Below are positions 23,885 to 33,636 of a stretch of 64,000 nucleotides of DNA, in pieces. The DNA lies in the NCBI RefSeq assembly GCF_000835495.1, contig NW_015622542.1:4176485-4240484 (forward strand), read 5' to 3'. Under the pieces are notes generated by a model. That model searched no databases. It was given only the letters and a program-made list of their open reading frames with translations, and was not told the origin of the DNA. The number at the start of each line of letters is the position of its first letter. Position 1 is the stretch's first letter. Source of the stretch: Cladophialophora immunda (taxonomy: Eukaryota; Ascomycota; Eurotiomycetes; Chaetothyriales; Herpotrichiellaceae). A program made the translations under genes and the position numbers.

Positions 23885-26455
23885 TCAGTCATCCTGTGAA
23901 TCAGGCAGGAAGCCTTGTTGCCTTGCCTCAACTAGCCTAGTAGTCCGTTTGCGGACTCGTTTAGCCCTGCCACTGCTACTGCCAGCGCCAATCGCAGGAG
24001 GTGCCGTTGATAGTGGTAGTTGGCCACGGACTAGTCCAGGAGAGTCCTCAGGCGAAGGACTGCGGCGCGGCCGTGGCCGATCTGGCGTCTGAGACACTAG
24101 GCGTGTTGGCCTAGTCGAGGTCGATAGCGGAGGGGTCTCTGGCACATTCTCTACCTCCTGTTCCCTAGTGTTTTCTATAGCAATCGGAGGTGGTCGATGT
24201 CTCTGTGGTACCTGAATAACGCTCTGGACACTAGGCGTAAATCGAAAGGTGTGCATAAACGCCTCTTGAGGCCGCCGATCGAGTGCCTCTTGATAGCGCT
24301 GTTCCTGCCTCTCCGCCTGGTGTTGCCTACGCTCCTGACGCTCGCCGATCTCGCTAGCGATTAAGGATCTCGCTGTCGCCTTGCCGTGTTCATGTCTCCT
24401 TATCCAGGTCTTCCTTGGAACTGGATCAGGCGCGCCAATAGGTATATCCTGGAGATCGCGGCGTCGTTCACCTAGGCGGATTAAGTCTCGTTCCATCTGT
24501 GCCTGTAATTGGTCTCGTTGTCTGTCAAATCGCGCTCTTTTAGTGTCCTTAAGACCCTGCCGAATCTGTTCGATCCTCCGTGAATTTATCATTGATTCTG
24601 TAGGTTCTGGACACGCTTCAATCTTGACGTTTGGATAGGTAGGAATCCAGGCTAGGGAGGTGATTTACGGCCCATCTAGCCACCACCGCGGATGTAGGAG
24701 CGTTCGAGGAATTAGCTGGCCAGTCTGCCAGGCGTATTCAAGGTAGTGCCTACAGGGTAGGAGGAACTGTTTCAGTAGAGGACAATGACAGGCGCCTAGA
24801 TCAGTGCCTGAGGCCTTAAGTTGACAGAGGAATGACCACTCGATCGCAACCTGTTCAAGGGCATAATCGCTGACAGTAAATCGTAGGTATTGGAACGCCA
24901 CGCCCTGGGCACCTCTTGGATAACTTGTAAGTGAGCGATCTCTAGATTCTACAACGTCCTTAATGACTCCCTTGACCGTTTAATAGAGACGTTTTATCGC
25001 TGTCTCAAGGTCTAATTAGCCGTTAGTTATCTGCGTAACTACGTTATGGTAGGACTCAGAGCGCTGGCTAGATCGATGGCCGAGATTTGGCAATTCTACT
25101 GTAAATAGCGCAATAACGCGATCTTCCTTATCACGCCATTCATCTAGATATCCTGGTTCTAGCAGTCGCGATCTTAGGTCAGTCCGTCTAGCCTTAAGTG
25201 CCTCTTGAGAGCCTGAATTGATATAGGCCCATGCGAGATCGGATAGACCTTCGACGTTGTCCTGCCCTTTGATCTAGTCTGCCTTGTGGCCCATCCTACG
25301 GAACTTCGCCTTCATCGCCTCAACGGCGTGCTAGGTGCAAATCTGGTGTCTCGCGGACGGAAAACTCTCACTTATCGACGAGATAATCGCCTTTACCTGA
25401 TCTGAGATGATAACCGCAGGTGGAACGGCGTTCTCTAGTAAGTGTGACTTAAGGCTCTCCCAAAAGAAGGTATAGGAGGTATAGTTCTCACTCGGATAGA
25501 ATGAGAACGCTATAGGAAAGGTCTTACCTATATTTAGTACACTAACTACCACGATTATAGGCATTCTCAGCCTATTTATATTGAAGGTTGCATCGATAAT
25601 GTAGATAGATTCTATAACAAATCGAGAGGTCGCCTTAAGAAGGTTAGGGTGTGAGAACTAGATCTGTAGACACTTCCTACTGACAGTATAACTAGTTACG
25701 TTAACTACCTCCTCAAGCCGCGTTTCGTATATAAAGCCCTCAGTCTATAAGGTAAGAACTAGTCTATTGATAGTCCTATCGTCTTCCTTTGAGGCAGGCT
25801 TATATCTGACTAAATTATAGTACTCTTTCGACGTTAGGATAACACTAAATTCATCCGATCCTAGGATCCTACGACTAGTAGAGAATGGGATAGTATTGAT
25901 CCGATGGAATCGCGCCTGAGCGATCGCCGCCTGGAACTCCGTAAGTCGCCCTCTATGGCGATGGAATATCAAAGGGTTATCGCTCAATAGGTGGCCTATA
26001 TGCTGTAGAGACTTAATAGTAAGGATAAAGGCCTTAATTCCACTGTTCCGTTTACTAACTGACTTCCAGGACACACGGCAGGACCATTTACAGTTGGTGC
26101 CACGAATATGAGTTAATTCGCGTTTGCGATCTGAGACGATTACGCCATTCTTATCCCTCTCAACTTTATCCTTAAGGCTACGGTAGTTACGCGTCTCCTG
26201 GCCGTGGAAGATACAGTGGAAAGTACTACTAGGGACGCGTTTTGATCCACCTGCGCCTTTGACAATGTCGAAACCCTGGGATAGCGAGTATCTAACGAGG
26301 CGCCTGAGGCAATCGTCGATAGTATCAAAGGGCTCGTTGTCCACAGGATCGGCTAGCCATTCAACCGGCAGAGCGTTCACAGCCTTCTCAAGTGGCTGGC
26401 GGAGGTGGTCAGGACAGCCTGGCCTAGCGCGCCAGGCTGAGAACTGGCTAGGCAT
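23885..26455 (-). pseudogene. MULE transposase, inactivated by seven in-frame stops
   Basis: A single 857-codon minus frame begins with ATG at 26455 and runs to 23885 with no frameshift, broken by stops at 25745, 25658, 25331, 25274 (all TAG), 25016, 24980 and 24665 (all TAA). The N-terminus (26455-25745) has a FAR1/FLYWCH-like region with NCKWSCRV and paired His (FHRHRG). The core (25564-25331) reads MPIIVVVSVLNIGKTFPIAF, then IISDQVKAI and HQIC, the signature of MULE transposases. The C-terminal part has a SWIM-type zinc finger (CHC then CRH, 24780-24720), followed by a long basic and Gln/Glu-rich tail. Every stop can arise from CAA, CAG or TGG by a C-to-T change in a CpA context, the pattern left by repeat-induced point mutation. 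I did not reconstruct the active form. Confidence 0.9.
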
Positions 26456-26535
26456 CGGACAAAACAGGCGGCGGCGAGGTCAGATTGCGATATTTACTCA
26501 ATATTCGATTATATGCCTTGCAAAAACGAATGCCA

Positions 26536-26627
26536 GCAAAATTTGGTGGGCCAAGATTCTGCCGAGCATTAAGCGAAGTTACGGTTGTACGAAGTTGCGG
26601 TCGAAGTTGCGGCCCTGATCCATTCCC
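26536..26627 (-). repeat. Right terminal inverted repeat of MULE
   Basis: Reverse complement of the left TIR with about nine mismatches in 92 bases. Most differences cluster in a seven-base patch and leave the outer 46 bases identical. It carries the same three iterons, one with a C-to-T change. Confidence 0.93.
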
Positions 26628-26635
26628 TCATTAGC
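26628..26635. repeat. Right target-site duplication of MULE (TCATTAGC)
   Basis: Exact copy of 23660-23667. Confidence 0.92.
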
Positions 26636-26883
26636 GATTCGATTGCCGCTTTGGGCTCGCGGTACGTCTTAACTAGGTTTCTGGGCGGGCGTTGGAAATT
26701 GCCCTCTCTAATCCTACAACGGGGTATGTACTTGGCACAGAACAAGAGCCTTATGTTCAGGAGACATTGCATTGATTAGACCGGTCTTTCTCCCTAGACA
26801 CCATACATACCCCGGCTGGACAACAATTAGAAATAAAATCCCGGCTCGCTTGCTAAGAAAGGACAACGACGATAACAAAACTT

Positions 26884-27981
26884 CTACTCCTGCTCCTGCT
26901 CCGGCACCTTGACGATCTCTCTGCACATCTTCAAGAACCTGTCGCGGTACTCGGGCGCCGCGGTGGTGATGCTCATGGGGCCCTTGTCATCGATCATCCT
27001 CCACGCGTTGATGAGCATGGTCATCGTCTTGGCGTGGACCTTGTGCTTGGCCCAGAAGAAATCCAGGATCACCGCGCGGAACAGCCACTTGTCGTCCTGG
27101 CTGGGCACCCCGGTCCGCCAGTCCGGCGGGTCGTCGAAGGGGTTCTGGTGGTCGTCGTCTGCGGGAGAGGAGGAGCTCTTGGGGATCCGCACCAGCATCA
27201 GGCTGTAGTCGACGGCGTTGTGCCTCGCCAGGAGCTCCGTGTCTTGCTCGAGGAGGTGGAAGAATTCCTCCGCCCGCTCGCGGCTGAGGAGCATCTTGTC
27301 GTCGAAGTGGTTGGCCAGTTTGGACTTGGTGGCCTCCGAGGCGAGCTTGCCGCCGGCGATGTCGCGCTCCGGGAAGAAGTACGACATGGGCTTCAGGTCG
27401 AAGGTCTGCCAGTCGGAATCTTCCTGCTGGCCGTGCAGCAGGTTCTCCATCACGAGATGGTAGGTCGGTGTAATCCCAAACAGGCCGCCGATGCTCGGGT
27501 AGCGCCACCCCAGGAAGTCGGTGATGCGGACGAGGAGCGACCTGGGGTGGGACTCCATGTGTGACACGTAGGGCTCCAGCAGGTCGTCGCGGAAGAAGGT
27601 GTGCTCTAAGCGGCGGGGGATGGACTTGATGAGGAATCGGTTATCTTTCGTGTTGAAGAATGTCTAGAACGTCCTTGTCAATGCTCAAATCTTGCGGTAG
27701 ACGAATCTCTCACGCACCGAGCCCGAATAGCCCATGTCGCCTTTTGACACGAGGGAGTCCTTGTACCCGAAGCTGCTCCTGTATTCCTCGTCTGGCAGAT
27801 GCCATGTCTGGTTCCGGAGCCTTTTGAACAACTCGGGACGCAGTCTGATCAACAGCAGGCCGTAGAGCGCGAAGAAGGTCTTGAGAGGGCGCCATAGTCT
27901 GAGTCGCTTCTCGGACGTGTCGTCTTGTTGGATGGCGAAGATGATTGAGCGCGAGATCTTCTTGTCCCGACGGCTGTCCAT
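26884..27981 (-). CDS. Short PIP-kinase-core (SAICAR-synthase-like fold) protein
   Basis: Exons complement(27718..27981) and complement(26884..27663), with a 54-bp phase-0 intron that removes two apparent stops; 347 aa. The Gly-rich loop GYSGS joins to FFNTKDNRFLIKSIPRR, the usual PIPK loop and catalytic Lys. Next come ESHPRSLLVRITDFLGWR, TYHLVMENLLHG, WQTFDLKP, VDYSLMLVRIP (catalytic-loop Asp, usually MDYSLL) and VILDFFWAKHK (metal-binding Asp). Full-length PI4P 5-kinases are far longer, so this is a stand-alone kinase core. It may phosphorylate a phosphoinositide or be a divergent relative; activity is uncertain. It is transcribed away from the CoA ligase gene, with 611 bp between their start codons. 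Confidence 0.84.
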
Positions 27982-28592
27982 GGCTTGACAATTAAGCTTT
28001 CCACTCCTGAGAGACTGCTTGATATAACTGGGTGTGTTGGACGGGCCTGGATGCAGATTTTCAGGGCAAGATTGAACTTCCAAATGCAGTGACGTCAGTG
28101 ACAGCATACAACGGAGAACATGAGGCTGCACTAATCCCCTTTGGAGGCACAAGGCTGAAAAGTATCGCCTGTGGTTGGTGCGAGGCGCAGCCTCATCCAT
28201 GATTCGACGGAACGACTTACATGCGACCCGATGGGCCAAGGCAGTGACTGACTGACTACTAGACCTCACATCGCCTGCTGGGTCCCTGCAAGGCTGGATT
28301 TGCCGCGCCAACGCTCACTCCCCTACATCTGGATAGCCGGGGTACCTGGGCCCGGATCTCAGTTCTTCTAGACCTCGGTTCTTCGCTCGCCCTCCAACCC
28401 CACACCGGGCGGCAAGGCTCCCACATCAAATAGGTGGGAGCAGTACCAAGGCAAGAAGAAAGAGGGAGAATGCTCTACCAAAGCAAACGCTCTATCATAC
28501 TGACTGCCCCGGAGTTGGACGATCCCCGATCTCTGGCTTTCTATTCGTTGGCATTTGGTTGAACGAAATTCACCCTACCTGGCACCAAGATC
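27982..28592. other. Divergent promoter region, PIPK-like gene / CoA ligase gene
   Basis: The 611 bp between two divergent start codons should carry both promoters. No coding frame with support and no operator I can name. Confidence 0.5.
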
Positions 28593-30463
28593 ATGGCTAG
28601 AATATATCGCAACCCCGAGAAACCCATTCTTGATGTCCCGAAGCTGGACCTCTTGACACTGCTGTTTGGTAGCATTGCGCACGTCAATCATTGTTCAAAA
28701 CATTACTGACTGCGATCCAGAGACCGAACACTCTGTGGCCCAGGACGACACCGTCTTGCATCAGGAGGCAGCGAACCCGTCGAATAAGATCACCAAGAAG
28801 GACCTTCTGAACCTCACTCAGCGGATCGCCCACGGTCTACGGCATCACTATGGCGTTGGTGCCAGTGGCCCCAACAAGGATGTCATCACGGTAATCAGCT
28901 ATGGCCAACCCTTGGTACCAGCAGCATTTTATGGCACCATCGCTGCTGGCGGAGTGTATTCTGCCGCCAGTCCTTCGTCCACGGTAGCGGATCTGGCTCG
29001 ACAGGTCACCGTCGGTACCAGTCGCCTCATTATCTGTGGATCGGAACACAAAGACGTGGCGACCCAAGCGGCGAAACAGTGCAACCTTCCATTGGAGAGA
29101 GTCCTGGTCCTGGATTCCAGTCCTTCGTGGAGCCTGACCAGTATAGATGGCCGGACCAATGTCCTCTCCGACCAGACTCTGAAGTGGGAGCGCATCACAG
29201 ACCATGCGGCATTGAAGAAGAGTCTCATTGTGATCCTGTGGTCCTCCGGCACAACCGGCCTCCCCAAGGGCGTCATGATCTCCCACGAAAATCTCGTGCA
29301 AGAGGTAGTTGTGACATCGATGGCCGGAAGAGAATGGGCCGCGAAGCAGATTGAAGCCGGGAAGGAGCTCAAGCCATATCGGACTCTTGCTCACCTCCCC
29401 ATCAGTCACATTGCCGGCTTGTTCGGGTATCTCGTGGCACCCTTCTATTCTGGCGGGTTGGTTGTGTGGATGCGCAAGTACGAGTGGAAGCAACTGTTGA
29501 AGTACGTGAAAGACTACGAAATCACCGCCTTATACACCGTCCCTTCCATATATCTCCGGATATCCAAGTCACCCGAGGTGCAGGACCACTTCAAGTCGCT
29601 CGATGCCGCCACAACCGGCGCGGCCCCAATGGACGGCGATTTGCAAACGGCTGCAAATGCGAAACTGGGTCAAGGCGAGACCTTTATCGGTCAGACGTGG
29701 GGTTTGAGCGAGACAACAGGCGCGGTGACAATGATGCCACGGGGGCAAAGTGATACGACGGGCAGCATTTCTCCGATCCTCCCCAATGTGGAACTCAGGT
29801 AAGAATTTCCGAGTTGGTTGGTTGTATTTGGGTTTCCCGCTCACTGCCGACGCAGAATGGTCGATGAGAACTACAACGACGTTGAGCCAGGTCAGGAAGG
29901 TGAGATGCTGGTTCGCAGTCCGCTCGTCACGCAAGGCTACTTCAACAACCCTCAAGCCACGAAAGAAGCGTTCCACGACGGCTGGTTCTGCACCGGCGAC
30001 ATTGGAATCTTGCGTAATGGCAAGTTCTATATCGTCGACAGAAAGAAGGTTCGTTTTGCACCCCAGCCAACACAGCCCAACCGAGCTGCAAAACTGCCAG
30101 TGCTGATGACGAGTTTTCCAGGAGCTCCTCAAATACAAGGGCCTCCAAGTAGCGCCCGCCGAGATCGAGAATTTGCTCTTCACGCACCCCAAGATCCAAG
30201 AAGCCGCCGTCGTCGGCGTCAACATGCCAGACGACCCCGGCACCGACCTCCCACGGGCGTACGTCGTTGCCGATCCCTCCGAAATCAGCGAGGAGGAGAT
30301 CAAGGACTTTGTCAAGCAGCGCCTGGCGCCGTACAAGCAGCTGCGTGGAGGCGTGGTCTTTGTCAAGGAACTGCCAAAGAACGCCGTCGGGAAGTATCTG
30401 CGGAGGGAGCTGCGGGACCGGGCGAAGAGGGAGTTGGGACTGGTCAAACAGGCCAAATTATGA
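28593..30463 (+). CDS. Acyl/aryl-CoA ligase, 4-coumarate-CoA ligase-like, peroxisomal (AKL)
   Basis: Exons 28593..28668, 28721..29798, 29856..30048 and 30122..30463; 562 aa. The short first exon (MARIYRNPEKPILDVPKLDL...) is required because the next frame otherwise lacks the family's N-terminus. Motifs: SSGTTGLPKGVMISHENL (P-loop), QTWGLSETTG, WFCTGDIG, IVDRKKELLKYKGLQVAPAE (hinge) and the catalytic Lys in KNAVGKYLRR. The enzyme forms an acyl adenylate from a carboxylic acid and ATP and transfers it to CoA. The C-terminal tripeptide AKL is a PTS1 peroxisomal signal. It opens a run of metabolic genes to 43.6 kb that includes a second PTS1 ligase. Substrate (phenylpropanoid, fatty or other acid) is not readable. 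Confidence 0.92.
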
Positions 30464-32229
30464 GGACGGGGAGGACCGTGCGGACGACAAAGTCCTGGGA
30501 CCTGGATACAGATCTATACATAGTAACTATAGAACCCTCCGACAAGCGCATCTTCAAAGAACATCCTCCACCTACTACATAGTACTATGTAACACACGGC
30601 ATAGTAGTAGTAGTATTACTTACTGTAGTACTAGTCTACAAGCAAAATAGGGCCGAAAATACAGAGTACTCCCAAATCTAGTACAAGTTGCACGATGCTA
30701 CAGTGTCATGTTGCGGACATCTGTTGTCCTACTAGTACATCGCTTTCAGCATCAACCCCTTCTCTCCTTCACACATAATGGTCCCGTCCTCATCTCAAGG
30801 GAACTTAAAGTTGTTGAGGTTGATAAAAACTTGAACTTTCTGACATCATGGTCAGGGCGGGCTCACTCAGAGATCTCCTGTTCGGGCGGGGGCTCTCCTG
30901 CCCGTCTCTGCTCACTCGCTCTGGGATAGGAGGACGAAATTCGCATCGAGTCTTCGACAACAGCCCGAGGGCCGACTGAGGTGAGCTTAATGTTGCCAGT
31001 TTTAGAGAAGCTGCCCCGGACTGATATGGCAAGTCGGCTTCGGTTCGGTCCTCCTGTACACCTGTCTGTACGGGTGGACTCGCCTGAATATTTAACAGCA
31101 AAAAGATTATCCTAGTCATTGGAGCAGGAGCGTCAACAAAGTATACTATAGTATATCTACACTAGTGCTGTGGTGTTACATAGTAAAGTTGTAAGTAGTA
31201 CTATCTGGATTGAAGTTGGTGGACGAAACGAGGCACCAAATGTGCCGAACTTGGTCTAGCTGCGTTTTGGGTTGCTCTTTCCCAAAACGGTTCCCTTGTT
31301 ATTTGGTGCTCCAAGTTGTGACAGAAGGGGATGAGCGAAGAGCAGGTTGCTCTCCTGACAATGTTTCCATTCTGGTAGTCCTCCTAGTCATTCTAACACT
31401 ACTGCTGGTAACTCTTGAGAATGTTTGATGAAGCTGCTACGATTGATCAAGCCAGCTATGCGTTGTACCCCCGTGACGGCCTTCACAGTCACTTGCGCCT
31501 AGGTGGTACTACTACCTCACCACCACATAGCATTTGCGGTACTTGTCCAAGCGTTTCCTCAGCACTGACTTGGATTTACGTGACTCAGCCGGGCATATTT
31601 TGAAGGGGTTCAAGTTTACCTCGGAGACCCTGCCTGGTCCACGGGCAACTTCTGCTGCAATCATCGGAGTGAGCTTCAACCCATGGGTAGGGTGCTGCAT
31701 CAGTGCTACCAGTACTAAACCTATCAATCTTCCCCACCACTCGGAGTCTCTTGGTATTCTACTATTAACTATAGTACTACTACTACTTATATCGTACCAC
31801 TCAGAGTCCCCTTTCCTAGAATACTACTTTGTAGTTGTAGATCGCGAGGGGATGAATGAGTGAATGAATGGTCCCCGACTCGGCCTCTCCGATCGGCGGC
31901 TCCACGTGACGTGACCTCCGATGCGGAGGCCAAATGCCTCGTGCCGAAGCAGAAGAATGGCAAAAGATTGCAGATGTGTTTGCGGACTCGCTTCCTTCAC
32001 ATGGGTCTCAGACGCATTGACACCCTGTAGGCGGTGCGGCTGTCTAGATAAAAAGGAACTTGATAGTCCAGCGAGGTCAATGAAAAACTTGACAAGTAGA
32101 AGTCACTATTATACTTGTGTACGTAGTATATAATATTCTGGAAGCACCGCAGATTTGGTACTTCAAGTACTGCCTTTGTCTCATTCATCTTCACAAGACT
32201 GGTAGTAGCACTAGACACGCGCGATCGTC
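30464..32229. other. Gap with TAGTAC-rich sequence upstream of lyase gene
   Basis: About 1.8 kb without a supported gene. Several patches are rich in TAGTA/GTACTA words (30575-30650, 31140-31205, 31750-31800), unlike neighbouring DNA. Short open frames match nothing I know. It may be a decayed repeat or an AT-shifted spacer. Confidence 0.5.
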
Positions 32230-33233
32230 ATGAACGGACATACCAGTGTTGACACTCACGCCAACGGCAACACCCCACCCTCGAGTCCAACGCCTGGCAG
32301 ACGCCTTCGACAACTGCTGGAAACCAGTAAGGACATAATCGTGGCTCCCGGAGTATACGACGGCTTCAGCGCCAGGGTTGCCCTGGATGTGGGATTCGAC
32401 TGCCTCTATATGGTACATGACATCTGTTGCCCGCGATCCTCTTCTTTCTCTCTAACTGCCGTGTTCAGACAGGAGCAGGAACCTGTGCGTCGAAGCTAGG
32501 ACAGCCGGATCTGGGCCTTGCAACCCTCAATGACATGCGAGAGCACGCTGAAATGATCGCCAATCTCGACCCGACCGTCCCTCTCGTCGCCGACGCCGAC
32601 ACCGGGTACGGAGGCCCAAACAACATCGCAAGAACAGTTGAGCAGTACCACCGTTCAGGCGTTGCGGCCTTGCACATCGAGGACCAGATTCAGACCAAGC
32701 GCTGTGGGCACCTTGCGGGAAAAGAGGTCGTCAGCATTGATACCTTTGCGCAGCGTATCGCCGCCGCCACACAAGCGCGAGAAAGAATCGGTTCCGATAT
32801 CGTCATCATTGCCCGGACGGATGCTCTGCAGACACATGGCTTCGACGAAGCTACCCAGCGGCTGAAGGCTGCGGTCGCTGCAGGAGCGGACGTCGCATTT
32901 CTTGAAGGCATAACTTCGAAGGAGGAAGCCAGGACCATATGCCAGGTTCTCGCGCCCACACCTGTCCTCCTGAACATGGTTGAGAACGGGGCCACGCCGT
33001 CGTGGACGACGGAAGAAGCGCAAGAGCTTGGATTCCGCATCATCATCTTCCCGTTCCTCGCGATTGCACCTGCGTATTATGCGATGCGTGACGCTTTCGA
33101 GCGTGTCAAGAAGACAGGGCGGACCGGAGTCCCTGGTGATTTCACTCCAAAGAAGCTGTTTTCTATCGTGGGTCTGGAACGAGCTACCGCAATCGATGCT
33201 GCAGCAGGCGGCAGTCTTTACAGCAAAGTGTAG
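32230..33233 (+). CDS. Isocitrate lyase/PEP mutase superfamily lyase
   Basis: Exons 32230..32412 and 32469..33233; 315 aa. The fold begins at IIVAPGVYDGFSARVALD, then TGAGTCASKLGQPDLGLATL. Metal-binding Asp residues lie in VADADTGYGGP, the active-site loop is KRCGHLAGKEV, and LEGITSKEEA and NMVENGATPSWT follow. The family includes 2-methylisocitrate lyase, oxaloacetate hydrolase (oxalate formation), dimethylmalate lyase and carboxyphosphonoenolpyruvate mutase. The KRCGH motif places it in the lyase branch, but I cannot choose a substrate. No targeting signal is visible (ends YSKV). Its place in a group with two CoA ligases suggests cleavage of a C-C bond in an organic acid made by that pathway (inference). 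Confidence 0.88.
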
Positions 33234-33636
33234 ATAAGGATCTAGCCATGCTGGCAGGCAGAGGCTGTGATGCGCCTGTCCGAACCAAGACCACGGCGCA
33301 TTTGGAGTGACGCTAAGCTCTCAAATGGATATGTTATATACAGCTTCAAGGCAGTTCTAGTGACGTCTATGTCGAGTTAGACCAGTATCACAATTGTAAT
33401 CCATTTGCTACACGGAAAGCCAACCTACCATGCAGACCAACACCACCCCTAATCCGGTACCAACGTACCCAGCTGGTAGTAAAAGGAAGACTCTCCGGAA
33501 AGTGGCACTTTCGTACAAACAAACGGTGTTTGGCGATCGTACTTGTTTGGTAGGGGGCCAATTTGGCCGCCTGATGGCGGACGTATGATGAGCACTGAGC
33601 AGCCGACTTCACTGAACCCCGATGTCTTGCCGACGA
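33234..33636. other. Convergent 3' gap, lyase / zinc-cluster gene
   Basis: About 400 bp between two convergent genes; expected terminators. Nothing else seen. Confidence 0.5.

Larger units (their letters stand above)
23668..26627 (-). mobile_element. Complete Mutator-like DNA transposon (MULE), 2.96 kb
   Basis: The ends are 92-bp terminal inverted repeats (23668..23759 and 26536..26627) with about nine mismatches, flanked by a perfect 8-bp duplication TCATTAGC. One long minus-strand frame encodes a MULE-type transposase (FAR1-like N-terminus, transposase core, SWIM finger). The 8-bp duplication and long TIRs suit the Mutator superfamily, whose usual duplication is 8-11 bp. The intact duplication and 90% TIR identity suggest insertion was not ancient, yet the transposase is dead (see pseudogene). 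The element landed between the stop codon of the oxysterol-binding-protein gene and the 3' end of the PIP-kinase-like gene, harming neither frame. Confidence 0.95.

Noticed and set aside
23885..26455. Reading the internal TAG/TAA codons of the transposase as reassigned or read-through codons
   Set aside because: Genes around it use TAG and TAA as normal stops, and the changes fit RIP mutation better.
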